From Alliaria petiolata (lineage: Eukaryota; Streptophyta; Magnoliopsida; Brassicales; Brassicaceae), in contig JAHZTW010000001.1 of the NCBI GenBank assembly GCA_020283515.1, forward strand, positions 389,593,906 through 389,657,905: a stretch of DNA of 64,000 nucleotides, read 5' to 3'. Each line of letters starts with the position of its first letter. The first letter of the stretch is position 1. Below the pieces are notes generated by a model, which had not been told where the DNA came from, did no database searches, and saw only the letters and a program-made list of their open reading frames with translations. Below, piece by piece: positions 1 to 13,000 of the stretch. Both the position numbers and the translations under genes were made by a program.

Positions 1-90
1 CTGTTTTTTTTTTTTTTTTTTGGTTAAAAGAAATACTTCATTGTTCAATTTGTTGTACTACCCATCACATAACTATATTCACATTCACAG

Positions 91-225
91 GTACTTGACT
101 TTATCAAAAAAGGAGGAGTGAAAGGGTTTGCTCATATAACGGGAGGAGGTTTCACCGACAACATTCTCCGAGTCTTACCTGATGGTTTGGGTGTTATGTT
201 TCTTCCCACCGCTTTTAAGAAATAA
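91..225 (+). pseudogene. PUR5-like (AIR synthetase) exon fragment
   Basis: A splice-acceptor-like stretch ending in ACATTCACAG at 90 is followed by an open frame. It reads a lysine/glycine-rich segment, then AHITGGGFTDN and RVLPDGLG, and stops at TAA 223-225. The AHITGGGFTDN motif is typical of phosphoribosylformylglycinamidine cyclo-ligase (AIR synthetase, PUR5), the plastid enzyme that closes the imidazole ring in purine synthesis. Homology fades after PDGLG, where the real enzyme would continue, so this is one truncated exon and not a gene. A degenerate repeat of its tail (TTCTTCCCWCCGCTTTTAAG) recurs near 300-320. It may have been captured by a transposon or left by a partial duplication. 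Family identity is fairly secure; the capture mechanism is inference. Confidence 0.65.
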
Positions 226-2124
226 ATCTATTATGAAGAATTGTTGCGTTTTAAGAGTTTACAAAGCATGAGATAAATGCCCGTTGTGTTCTTAATGTTT
301 TTCTTCCCTCCGCTTTTAAGATTTAGTCTTTTTTTTTTTAAAGGGAGAACTCACTCCCGTTTAGAAACATCTAGAGACCAAAGCTCCTCATGCTTGGACT
401 ATGTATTATTGTTAAGACTAATGCATACCTGGAAAATATTCAGAGTAGGCAACTGTGGCTCTCAACTTGGAGTTAAGTATTTCAATAAAATCTTGCGGAC
501 TTCTCTATTTCTTCAATGGTTGAGATAAGACTGCGAAATGCAAGGGTATTTTCCAGAAATGGCTATTTCGAAACAAAAGCATGGGATTGAGGGGAGAGTT
601 TAGGGAAATCTGAGAAACATGCAATGGTTCTTTGCATGCAGCGAGGATTCCAATCCGATCTTCGACTCTTCTTCAACGAAGAGAGATCAATTAATTTGGG
701 CTTCCGACGACTTGGGCTTTCTTATTATCTTGTTCACATTAGATTCTGCTTTTATGGTTTCTGATTCAGTGCGAGGTCCGTTTGTACTGGGCAATGCCCT
801 AAACAAGAATAGCAGCCACTGACAATAAGAGAAACTACACTATGGATCTCGGCCATTACCGGACCCTTCTGGCCCTCCCGACATCTATGGATCTCGGCCA
901 TTATCGGATCTAGTCCTTTTGCCTCATCCTCCGGCTTCATATTCTGCTCCCCCGGTTAATCATTCTTCCCCATCGCCAAAAATTTCAAAAAACGCTATCT
1001 TAATCTATACCTCTGCCGTGTGCGGTACCGCCGGCCATGCAATCGGCTCCGGTGATGGTGCCATCTCTCCTCTGTCCATCACCACCTCTGCAGTGGCTCC
1101 TGTTTGCACCACCATCTTCCTTAATTTCGACCTTCTGCAGCTTGTCGTCCTACTCCTCACCGGTGAAAGGACATCATAAAAGATTGTTTTTGGCATGGAT
1201 TCCACTATCATTATGTTCCGGCGTTGTTCTTTGATGGGGAGGGCCCAAACAGTTCCAGAAGTAAGCCCATATCCTAAGTTCTATTTGTCACTCTTTCACC
1301 GGGTATGGAGCTTCTCCTCTCTTACTTATTCCCGTCAACATATTTCGGCAAAGTTTTTTGGTGGACCTGGTCGTGTTGGTCTGTCATTGGGCTTTTTAGT
1401 CAAATTTGGCCCATCTACATGCATATCATTTTCCTTCTCATGGGAGAGAACTATTTGACCATCCTTCTCCGTTGTGGAGAATGTTGTTAAACGCTCAGAC
1501 ATGATTGCATTAAGAGTTAACAGTTTCGTTCACTTGCATTACCATTCTTTTAAAAATGCTTTTGGTTATTTTCTATGAATATAGCCAACTGTCTATCTTT
1601 ATTATGCTTTGTATTTCAATTTTTATATCAATTTCGGATTCCTTTGCATTGTATTCTAGATTTTTTTGATTATAATCGCGTTTTAAGTTTAACATAAGAG
1701 TTTGTCAAAAAAAAAATATATATAGCCTTAGAAACTTTTTTATTGTATATTTTTTTGTATATTTTTGACCTTTCACCTTATTTTATTGTATATATTTTTA
1801 AAAAAATTGTGGTAGTGAATAAACTTCGAACGCTAAAGTGACATTTGAACAACTGCTTAGACTTTTTGTTTATTGTATAGTAAAAAGAACCAACAATAAG
1901 ATTACAAGAGAATAATACAACTTATATATATATATATATATATCATACTTATTGGAATTAAGAGACCATTATTATCGTGGAGAAACAAGAAAAAAGACCA
2001 TTATTATCAAATAAATTAAATAGCACATTCCACTAGAAAAACAGCACATTTGTTTTATTTAAAAGAATTACGTTTGCCATACAAATAAAATATATATGTG
2101 AAATTCAATAAAATGTGTGTGATT
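226..2124. other. Intergenic, no gene recognised
   Basis: No ORF here resembles a known protein. There is a short direct repeat, TATGGATCTCGGCCATTAYC, at about 841 and 886. From about 1550 the DNA is AT-rich, with a (TA)n microsatellite at about 1923-1943. The last 120 bases would be the 3' UTR of the minus-strand FAR pseudogene. Confidence 0.5.
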
Positions 2125-4904
2125 TTATTTCTTAAGCACGTGTTTGATGAGGCCAGGGATATGAATAGTTGTAAGATATTCTCCCCAATTAATGCCTTTT
2201 GGGTCGAAATTAAACATCGATCTTTCTGAATTTTTGCTCTCCTCTTCCTTTTGACTAGCACATAAGCTCTTAGTATTTCTATCGTCAAATCTGAAAAAAA
2301 TATATATTAGTATTATGAAATTATAAATTTAATAAACATTTCAAATTTATAATAGAGTTAGTGTCACAACATAAATCTATGAATTTGAAATTAATAATTT
2401 TTTGATAATAATTTGAAGTTAATAAGTAACGTACATGCCCTTGAAGAGTACGTAGGGCTCGTAAAGCTCTACCAATCTCATCACCAATATGATTTTACGG
2501 TTCTTGTCTCCGTATTTATCTCCGTTTCTCCAAGGATATATTATGTCAATTAATCTCAATAACTGGTTAAAAAAAAATTAACTATACATCAAAGCATTAT
2601 CATGATCACGAAAAAAAAACAAATATCTATGAGAAAATATCTTCTTCTTTTTTTTCTGTAATGGTAGGCATCCTATATCGAGCCACATACTAAACCTACG
2701 AGATCTATATAGAGTGGAAAAAGAGGAATAATAATGAGTGTGAAAAAATGGGTTGAATAATTTTATGTTTAACTAGTTGTTTCAACTTTGTTCTTCTCCT
2801 ATTTTGTAGAGTATAATTTTTGAAAGAATAAGGTTTATTTTCTTCTAATTTAGTGGGACCTAATTTAATTTGGAAGAACACTTATTCACCTTAAATGGTA
2901 GAATTATAGAGGAATCCAAAGAAATATGTAATTCCTCCTAATTTTATTATTTTAAAGTGTCAACCAATTGTATTGATCAAAACCCACATAGCGAATCCTA
3001 ACAAACACCAGACCACCATGAAAATATCTATTTTGTTTTAAAACAATATATGAATGTTTTGTGTTGTACTTTTTAAAAAATATTGGCTATTAGTACCTGT
3101 AGAGGTAGTTTGAAACGTAGGGTCATGTAGAGTCTGAACAAAGCCATGGTTGATATGAGCCTCACTTTTGAGACGGCTATGATCGAGCCATTGCGACAAC
3201 GCAAAGGGTTTTTGGTGAAATAACAAATTGCGATCTCATGAATCTCTCCAAATGTCACTCGGTTCCGGTGCGATGAATCCAGGGGCGGATCCACCTTTGA
3301 CAAGCACGGGGTAAATGCACCAACTCATAATTTTGTGTGTAATACAATTTTCTTAAAATCAATTTAATGCATCCACGTTAAAATAGAATTATGCCTCCAC
3401 TGTTTTTTTTCCTTTCTCAAAATCTAAATTAATTCATTATAATGGGCATTTAATGTTTTGCTAATGTTAGATCCCGAATTAATTATTTTCATGCTATCTA
3501 GAGATATTTTTAAAATGTATTTTTATTAAAAAAAGTAATGTATCTTTATTTTAAAAAATATAATAAAATTTTATTTGATATATAATAATAAAATTTAATA
3601 TATTTTAATTTAATTAATTAAATATTAAAAATTAATGTCTAATATTTTTTTGCCCCCAGTAATTTTTTTTTATACATCCGTCCCTAGATGAACCGCACGA
3701 CATGGTACACCATGTGAACCCCTGCACGTCCGGCATGTGTAGCAGCAGCCGTGATCATCGCGTTTGCCACCATATCCACTGGTATCTGAAAACAATGTTT
3801 TCCATATTGCATCACATTTAAAATTTTAAAATTTCGGACCGATAAACAAGTAGGAGCATGTCTTGTTCGAGAATTTACCATATCGCAGACCGAGTTTACA
3901 TCGACAAGAAAACACGTGAGCACTCCCTTTCCGTATGCAATAATCACTCTGTCTACAGTTCTACATTCAAAAATATTTTTAATAGTGGGAATGATGGCAA
4001 ATTAATAGTAAGGATAAAACAAAATCTAAATTGCTTGGTTAGAAATCTTGAGTTATTCAATGACATAATTAAAAAGTTCTACGATGGACTAACATGTTAG
4101 TTTTAACTTCTAGAATCAAAATTCAGATTCCTAAATGGATAATAATACTACCTTAGCCCTTCGATCCAACCAGGAAATGGTTCGGAAAGAGTGCTAGTGA
4201 TCATCGTGGGACGGATGATGACAAGAGGAAGATTTTCTTTGTGGTTACCAAGAAGCATCTCTCCCATTGATTTGGTGAAAACATATGTGTTTGGCCATCC
4301 ATGAAGCTTTGCTCTAATCACCAACATATACCAAATTATATTTCAATTAAAATATAAATTTTTTTTCCCAATCATCAACAATGTCACCTTTCCATTCCAA
4401 GCTCTTTCATGGATAGATCAATGTCTTCTTCTGAACTATCTTGTTCATGGAGTTCTTTCAGTCTTCGGTTCATCAGTTCCATTTCAAGGTTTATATCCAA
4501 TTGAAGACCATTCTCGTTACGAATCTCTTCCATTGCAAATGGTTTTTCACTAATGAGACCCCGCTTTTCTCCACAAACATAAGCTAAAGAAAAATAGAAG
4601 ACTAAAAGTTTCAAGAACCATATCATAAAAATATATAAACAATAAATTAAACAATTTCCAAAAGAAAATTAGGGGAAAAAAAAACTCACCGGTTGAGACA
4701 TGGAGAAGCAATTGTGCTTTCACACATTTCTTGGCAAAGTTAAGGACATTGAGAGCTCCAAATGTGTTGATTCCAAGGCCGACATCATATGTTTTTCATA
4801 CGTAAAAATAAAATAATTTAATTTAACTCGAAGTAAGAAAAACACAAATGTCTTGCATAATTGTCTTGTAGCTAGTACCTTTCGTCAAAGTTTTTTGTAG
4901 CTGC
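2125..4904 (-). pseudogene. FAR pseudogene, exons 3b-10
   Basis: This is the 3' part of the FAR gene. Exon 3b (4904-4879) reads AATKNFDER; exon 4 reads YDVGLGINTFGALNVLNF; exon 5 starts AYVCGEKRGLISEKPF; exon 6 holds the YxxxK motif; exon 7 reads VIIAYGKGVLTCFLVDVNSV; exon 8 covers IPVDMVANAMI to KLPLQ; exons 9 and 10 give DIIYPWRNGD and HIPGLIKHVLKK. Every donor reads GT on the minus strand. All acceptors are AG except the one before exon 4, which reads AC (…TGAAAAAC before 4790). Introns are short, 70 to 600 bp, apart from the AT-rich one at 2563-3096. Confidence 0.9.
3280..3686. mobile_element. hAT-like MITE in FAR exon 8
   Basis: The ends are CAGGGGCGGAT and, inverted, TAGGGACGGAT. They are flanked by a near-perfect 8-bp target duplication (GATGAATC at 3272-3279, GATGAACC at 3687-3694), which is the hAT signature. 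The interior is AT-rich and non-coding. FAR coding sequence resumes directly on both sides, so the target was an exon. Confidence 0.85.
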
Positions 4905-5804
4905 CGTAAGTGCAGATTTATGGCCCTAGCTACATTCAACTGATGAGAAGTATGTAACAAACATATCAAGTGCATAAAATAAAGAACACGCACGTTTGTT
5001 AACGGGGTTCGGTTTTTCCTACATCTCCGGAACCTCGTCCAGAATAATTCCATTAGAACAAGATAACAATTACATGATTGTAAGCATTCTTTTCTACATG
5101 GAATCCTACTATGAATCATCGCATTTTCGTCTTCTCCGACGATTACAATATTCACAGAAACTCCACCAACAGAACTTATAGATTCCTACATCTTGTCTGT
5201 CTGGTGGGACGACGCCACACACACATGTGTGCCTCTGTCAATAATACTCTAGGCGTGCACGCTGTTTAAGATGCTGCCTCTTAGTATATATAGCAAAGAG
5301 TCAAAACCCTAAGCTTGCTTAAGCCCACGTGATCTTCTCACCTTAATGGACTTGTTAACTCACGTGGCCATGTTTCTTATAACAAAGAAAACTCCACCAA
5401 TAAGGAAATATCTTCAATATTACTATTTTTCCTTTTTCTCATATCATCTAATATCTTTCCATCTAAGATGATACGAGCTTCTTCTCCAAGATCTATAAAC
5501 AACTTCTTCTAGCTCAACAAGCAACTTATCACGTCAGCTTCTGCGCCACGTCAAGTCTCTGTCTCATGATACGAAGTCTGGTACCTCAGATGTCTGATAC
5601 ATCCTCTGGTGTATCCAACCGCATTCTTCTTCTGATCACCACAACATGTTTCTGTTATGTGTCGATAACTTTACTAGAACTGCCACAACATGTTTGTCGA
5701 TTCTGTTCTGTCTCAGCCTCTGTATCACATACTTCTACTAGCATAGAGTCTGTATCAAGGTCTTGTTTTATCACGTTCTCAAACCAGTCAGCAATACATC
5801 TTCA
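4905..5804 (-). repeat. 3' LTR of the element in FAR exon 3
   Basis: This copy is unbroken and pairs with 23970-26690. Reading leftward it starts TGAAGATGTATTGC and ends CTGCACTTACG, where CA is expected at the end. It keeps the empty site GCGCCACGTCAAG (about 5548-5560) that the solo LTR hit in the partner copy. A purine-rich PPT candidate abuts it at 5805-5815 on the minus strand, and a second PPT-like AAAAAGGGGGAGAT plus TGAAGACG occurs near 5957-5975. Confidence 0.9.
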
Positions 5805-8800
5805 ATCTCCTTCTTGATGACTAAGTAATAGAACCTAAGCATACTGATAATACAACATGAGTTCTCTCTGTAACTTAGTCATGTCATACTTCTAGGTATC
5901 TGCTTGTCGCTTATCTCATCTGGTTGCATCACCACAGATCATGCAAGATCTAACGTCTTCAATCTCCCCCTTTTTAACGTAGTTTGATACTCAAGCATTC
6001 TGACGATCTTCTTTAATACTTAAACTAAGATAAAAGCCACAATAATTATTCAACACACGTTCGCAAAACCAGAAAACCACAAAACTCCCGCATGAGTCAA
6101 GCTAACGATGTATCAGCCCATCAAATGTGTCATCTGTCTCAGATCCAGAGAACTCCCCCATACGTTAAGCTCCAACGTCAAGCTCAAACTCTGTCTTCTC
6201 CCTCTGCGGCTCAGTATCTAGCGTATAAACACCATTCTTCAAGCAACATCAAATGGCTGATCTTAAACACACACAACTACTAGGAGAGAGTACATGATCA
6301 ATCTTTACTCCCCCTGCTTGAGTACATAACTAAGATAAAAACACAACAAAGAGAACTTCCGTAAAACACAGGTCACCATCATCCGTGTTTCCATGAGCGA
6401 GATCGTGTTCCAATAAAATCCTTTTTTCGAGTCTTGACGCTTGTCTGAAACATGTCACCGCCTGATTTTCAACTCTGAAATAATCACAGTTTCAACCAGC
6501 CTCACCAAAAATTGATGTTTGCATCTCTGTGAAACTCAAGTTCAACCATCGCTTTTTCTGCTTTATGTTTGACTTTCCTGCAGAAAACCACTTTTTTTGC
6601 ATTGATGTTCTTTTAGCCCCCATGAAAAACTGCTACTGCCGACTTAATATACTTCAACATTTATCTTCTTGCAGCCAGAACCCTTTCAAGCACTTGATAA
6701 AAACTGATTTCTGTCTTTGAAATTGAAACCTTTAGAAAACTTTCCCTCAACTGTATATGTAACTCTGAAGCCTTTAGAAATCACGACTCCACGTTTCTAC
6801 CATCAATACCCAAAACTGGTGTTCCACATGAGCTTTGACTAACAAATGCTATTTCAGCAAAACCTCCATCTTTGTTCCAAGCCCCAACTGAGCTCTCTAC
6901 TTTGGTTAGAACAAGTCCCCATATCTCCAGAGTATTCTTGAAAATAATCAGATTAAACCGAGTGTGTTTGACCATCCAACCAAAACTTCTTGTAAAACTG
7001 GTCACTGCATATACTGAAACAGATATGTCTCCGAAATACATAAATAAGTCTTTAATCAACCGTTGGAATCTCAATCCCACCGTTGATTTTCAAGATAACA
7101 GTGCCACGAAACTCGCCACCAAATTTCAGTCTGATCAGGATAAATTTAGCCCTAGAAACGTTCCTCTGAAGTTGGTCAGACAGATCTGTCTTCTCCACAC
7201 TTGCGCAGCAAGAATTCAGTTCAGCAATGGTTGCCTTTCTTCAACATCTTTCCCTAAGAACTCATAGATATATTACTCAAGCATTTCTGTACTGAAGGTT
7301 CTGAGACATTGTTGAATTCCACCTGAAGCTTAAGTTCCTATTTCAGTAAATTAGAAACCTGCAATTCACTTGAGGAGTGAACTCTGAACCTTTTGCTTAT
7401 GCAATCTCTCCCTGAATCTTCAACATCAGACACACTACCTATATCCCTTGCACACGGCTTCCTCTTTGAACACAACAACTACCACTTGTGACGTTCATGT
7501 TTTGTAATCAAAGAAGACACATTTGGCTTCACACTGAATCTGAATTTCGAGTACTTTTCCTTCTTCTAAAAACTCATGTTGTAGGAGCACGACAAAATCA
7601 CCATCTGTGTGATCTGAAATTCTGAATCTAGTAACACGACATCTACTTGAGGTAGACTCAGAGGCAAATGTTAGCAGATGCAGTCGTTGTTCCATTAAGC
7701 TCTCCTTAGAATTCCTTTTAACTCTTGAATTGAACCACCAGAATCAGCTTTCCTTGTTTGCAATGAGAACCTTTCCATAAGACTAAATTCCCTAGAGTTA
7801 TCTTCCCTCAAATAATAATCTGAAACCTGAGATGACTGAGACACTTTTCTAGATGTACGTCTGCGCCAAAAAAAAACTCTTCTCTTCTGAATTTGTTGAC
7901 AGAGCAAGTGTCTTTTACGTCCATCTGATACCATACTTGATGTGAGATTCCCCACAGAAACGTGTTAGCAATGCGACTGATCCTTCATCTACAATTCTCA
8001 ACCGACATTTGAATTTCCTCAAAAACAACAGACTTGTTCCGTTTCTGCCGATACTCTTATTACGTCCTCTCATTACAAGAATCAGTGAGTTCCATTGTTG
8101 TTCGTTCTTAATCTAATATTGATCTGACATCAACCAGTGAAACGTGATTTTCTTTCATGTGATTTGCAGCGGATTCTTCCCAACCATCTCTACGCTTTTA
8201 ACCTGTCTCAAAGTCACCTAACCATGATCTACTTGAGACTTTATCTTCTCAACAGCCTGTCGAAAACAAAGCTTCCCCACAAACACAACATCGAGCAATC
8301 GGCTAAGAAAGCAACCCCCCTTTTTTTTATTACTCGGCTACCAAAACACAGCTCATAAAGCATCATAGGGAACTGTAGCACAATATGATGAACATCAAGT
8401 TTAAACTGCACCAACTCCAAACACAACCCCTTAGGCACTAACTGCATCAGATTTTCCATCCACATTCAAAACACAACAACTCAGAAGAGACCTAAAAAGA
8501 ACCAGAGGTGTCCTGCTCCTCAAATCAGCAACCAAACGTTGTGCTCTAACACACCTTGATTCCTTCTAGCTTGCAAACCATGAATGCTCATACGCAACAA
8601 TTAAAACCTATTGATTTGCAACAGATGCATGACAAACGTCTTCAACCCTAGATCTTTGTGAACTGATGAAGCAATTCTGCTCTGCACACTCTTGAATGCT
8701 CATACGCAACAATTAAAACCTATTGATTTGCAACAGATGCATGACAAACGTCTTCAACCCTAGATCTTTGTGAACTGATGAAGCAATTCTGCTCTGCACA

Positions 8801-9100
8801 CTCTTGAATCAACTCTAGCGTCCCATTAGAAATACAAACCTCTTCCAGTAACACGATGATCTTCTTTAGACTATCAACAATCAAGACGAATTTCAGAGAT
8901 CACTACACTGCTCTACTTCAGCTTGAAATCTGTCCAATAATCATAATCCCAACAAAAGTCTTTCTGCAGTACTCTTAGTTACCCAGACCATCCTTAACTT
9001 CAGATTCAGAACCCCACAGAAAAATATCTCTAATGAAGTAATTCTGAAATTTCAAAGAAGAACTGAATAACGTCTTGAGATTATTAGAGCAGCACCAAAT
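5805..9100. other. Internal region of exon-3 element, no coding sequence
   Basis: This is moderate-GC, CA-rich sequence with many small ORFs on both strands and none resembling gag or pol. It belongs to the internal domain of the 4905-26690 element, interrupted at 9101 by the Tnt1-like insertion. It holds one perfect 112-bp tandem duplication (8581-8804). Confidence 0.6.
8581..8804. repeat. Perfect 2 x 112 bp tandem repeat
   Basis: Units 8581-8692 and 8693-8804 are identical as read, each starting TGAATGCTCATACGCAAC. A further TGAAT follows at 8805. Confidence 0.9.
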
Positions 9101-10005
9101 TGATGGGAAAACACAAAACGCAACAATCGCGCAGCGGAATAAAGTTTCCCGCACTTGTGTGAACCTGTGAGAAAAATACTTCGACGATGGCAGAAAATTA
9201 TCAATGCAGAAAGTAAAGGAGACGCAAACTTATTTTACGTGGAAAACCTCCTCGATGTGAGGAGTAAAAACCACGGGACCGTAGTCCACTCAAAAATTCA
9301 CTATATGAAATGAATATGAGTTACAACCACGTCCTCCCTGTTCCACAGAACAGATCCAGAGACTCAAGCTCTCACAGAGCAATCTCCAATACAACAAGCT
9401 CAACAAGAGAGCAACACAAGAGCAATACAAGAGCTCGAAATAAGCAGTCACAAACGACTTCGGTTCACTAGGATTCCGGACACCAGATGAAGATCCAACC
9501 GTACAAATCAAAGATGAACCAGTCAACAAAAGCTCTGCCAAATTTCAGCTCAAACAGAGAAGAACTCACCGTCGGATTTGCCAAACAATCCAGACATACC
9601 CTGCTGAACAACTACAGCGAACAGCCATGCTAAAACCCCGATTCACGAGAAACCAACCGTTGAAATGAAAATCCCACCGTTGAATCTCAAACCCACTGAG
9701 TCACGAAGCTTTCCACAAAGTTTCAGCTCGATCAGAAAACTTTCAAGCCTCCGATCACAGTCTTCAAGAAGCTGGACGAAAACAGTTTTCACCTCTCTTA
9801 TTTCCTCTCTTTTCTTCTCTCTCTCTTCTCTTGTCTTTCTTTTTCTGCTAAACACAAAAATGAGCTTAAGTGTCCTTTTGACTTTTGTTGCCTCCTTTTT
9901 TATTTTTCCTCTTGGCTTTTACTTTTATATAAGGACACAATTAGATTAAAAGTATATATATATATATATATATATACATATACCCCACTAGGAGGAACAC
10001 CAACA
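9101..10005 (-). repeat. 3' LTR of Tnt1-like copia
   Basis: On the plus strand it starts TGATGGGAAAACACAAAACG and ends GGAACACCAACA. It has a (TA)n tract at about 9951-9975 and a CT-rich stretch at about 9795-9845. It differs from the partner LTR by scattered substitutions and one or two small indels. Confidence 0.95.
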
Positions 10006-10019
10006 AACTCCCCCTCCGA
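10006..10019 (-). other. Polypurine tract of Tnt1-like copia
   Basis: Read on the minus strand this is TCGGAGGGGGAGTT, lying between the polyprotein stop codon (TAG at 10022-10020) and the 3' LTR at 10005. This is the standard plus-strand priming site. Confidence 0.9.
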
Positions 10020-13000
10020 CTAGGTGGAGGAAACAGCCATACCGGCTATCTCTCGGCAAACTTCAAGCTTCCCTCTCGGCAATGACTTCGTCATCATATC
10101 AGCTCCATTATCATCCGTATGAACTTTCACAAGTTCCACTTCCTTAGAAGCAACCACATCACGTATCCAATGATACCTCTTGTCAATGTGCTTTGAACGC
10201 GAATGAAATGTAGAGTTCTTCCCGAGACAAATTGCACTTTGACTATCGCAAAGCAACACATACTTATCCTGCTTGAAACCGATCTCCTCAAGAAAATTCT
10301 TCATCCACAACAACTCCTTACAAGCTTCCGTTGCGGCTATAAACTCAGCTTCAGTGGTAGAAAGTGCAACACATTTTTGCAACCTTGATTGCCATGCCAC
10401 AGCTCCACCCGCAAAGGTTACCAAGTAACCCGAAGTAGACTTCCTGGAATCAACATCCCCAGCCATATCAGAATCAGTGTAACTGACAAGCAATGGCTTA
10501 TCACCTCCAAAGGTAAGCTTCAAGCTAGAAGTCCCTCGAAGATATCTCAAAATCCACTTCACAGCATTCCAATGTTCTCTTCCAGGTTTGGAAAGAAAAC
10601 GACTAACTGTACCAACAGCGTGAGCTAAATCTGGTCTTGTACAAACCATGGCATACATCAAACTACCAACTGCAGAAGCATATGGAACCCGCGCCATATC
10701 TTCCTTCTCAGAATATGTACTCGGACTCTGTTGAATGCTCAATTTAAAGTGTGTAGCAAGAGGAGTGCTAACACCTTTAGACTTGTCCATGTGAAACCTT
10801 TGAAGTACCTTCTCAATATACTTCTCTTGAGACAAGTGAATCAACCTCGCACCTCTGTCTCTAGCAATTCTAATACCAAGAATCTGTTTCGCTGGACCCA
10901 AATCTTTCATGGCAAAGGACTTGCTAAGCTGCTTCTTTAGCTCTTGAATTCTGCTCAAGTTCCTGCCCACAATCAACATATCGTCAACATACAACAATAA
11001 GATGATAAAATCATCATCACCAAACACCTGCACAAACACACAATGATCAGAAGTAGTCTCCTTATAACCATGCTCCCCCATAACAGACTTGAACTTCATG
11101 TACCACTGCCTCGGTGCTTGTTTCAATCCATAAAGACTTTTCTTCAGGCGGCAAACTAAGTCCTCTTTGCCCTTCTTCACAAAGCCTTCCGGTTGTACCA
11201 TGTAAATCTCCTCCTCCAAATCACCATGAAGGAAAGCTGTCTTTACATCCATTTGCTCAACCTCTAGATCAAGACTCGCTGCCAATCCAAGTACAACTCG
11301 AATGGATGACATCTTCACAACAGGAGAAAAGATTTCATCATAATCAATCCCCTTCTTTTGGCTGAATCCTTTCACAACCAATCTAGCCTTGTATCGAGGT
11401 AGCAAACTGGTATCTTCATGCTTAATCCTGTACACCCACTTATTAAGCAATGCCTTCTTGCCCTTTGGCAACTTCACCAACTCAAATGTATGATTCTCAT
11501 CAAAAGAATCCATCTCTTCTCCCATGGCACAAAGCCATTTATCCTTGTGTTCATCTTCCAAAACTTCATCAAAACTTTCAGGTTCTCCCCCATCAGTAAG
11601 TAACACATAGTCACTAGGATCATACCTTGTCGACGGTTTTAGACCTCTCTCAGATCTTCTAACAGCAGGTAGGTTCTCGGTAGCTGGTGTTCCATCATGA
11701 TCGTCACCATGATCACCAATACCATCATCATCATGTGCAGGAGCATCTGCACTGGGTGTATCAACTTGAACCTCACCTTCGATCTCACCGTGGACCGATG
11801 TAGAAGGAGCAACCTCTGAATCAATCAAACTCTCAAAACTCTGAGCTGGTTTTCCGGACTTGTCAATGTCCTTAATCGTTTGATCTTCCATGAACACAAC
11901 ATCTCTGCTCCTAATGAGCTTCTTCTCAACAGGATCATAAAATCTGTATCCAAACTCATCCTGGCCATAACCAATGAACACGCATTGTCGCGACTTCGAC
12001 TCAAGCTTCGACCTCTCATCTTTAGGAATATGCACAAATGCCTTGCACCCAAAGACTCTCAAATGACCATAAGAAACATCCTTACCGGTCCAAACTCTCT
12101 CTGGAATATCACTCTCCAATGGAGCACTTGGTGACAAATTAAGCACATGAACAACCGTGCTCAAAGCTTCAGCCCAGAAAGTCATCGCCAAGCCTGACTG
12201 TGAGATTAAACATCTCACTCTTTCGACAATCGTCCTGTTCATCCTCTCAGCCAACCCATTCAACTGTGGAGTCTTAGGCGGCGTGAACTGATGCCTAATG
12301 CCATGTTCCTTGCAGTAAGCATCAAATGGTCCAGAATACTCTCCACCATTATCACTGCGGATACACTTCAACTTCTTTCCTGTTTGTCTCTCAACCAATG
12401 CCACAAAATGCTTGAAATATCCCAGAACCTGATCTTTTGTCTTCATAGTGTAAACCCACAACTTCCTGGAATGATCATCAATGAAAGTGACAAAATATGA
12501 TGCACCACCAAGAGATTTTGTCTTCATTGGACCACATACATCTGAATGCACGAGATCAAGTATCTCAGGTTTCCTAGAAGGTGCAAAAGACTTGAAAGAG
12601 ACCCTGTGTTGTTTTCCCGCAAAACAATGCGCACACTTCTGCAAGTGCAAACCGGAGATCCCTGGAATAGACTCCTTCTTAGACAACACAGTCAATCCTT
12701 TCTCACTCATGTGACCGAGTCTCTTATGCCACAACTCCATGGCATCATCATTCTCCAAAGCATTAACAATGTCTTTAGAGATCCTAGCTTGCATCCAATA
12801 GAAAGATGAAAGCTTATCACCTCGAGCCACAACCATAGAACCTCTTGAAAGTTTCCATTTACCACCACCGAATAAGCTATAGAAACCTTCATCATCAAGT
12901 CTTCCCGTGGATATCAAGTTCAACCGAACATCTGGGACATGCTTAACTCCTTTAAGCACAAGTTTAGTACCAATACTAGTCTCCAAGCAAATATCACCAA

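Noticed and set aside
5566..5817. 83-codon ORF repeated at 26452 and 28237
   Set aside because: It is LTR sequence of the exon-3 element, and the third copy comes from the tandem duplication.
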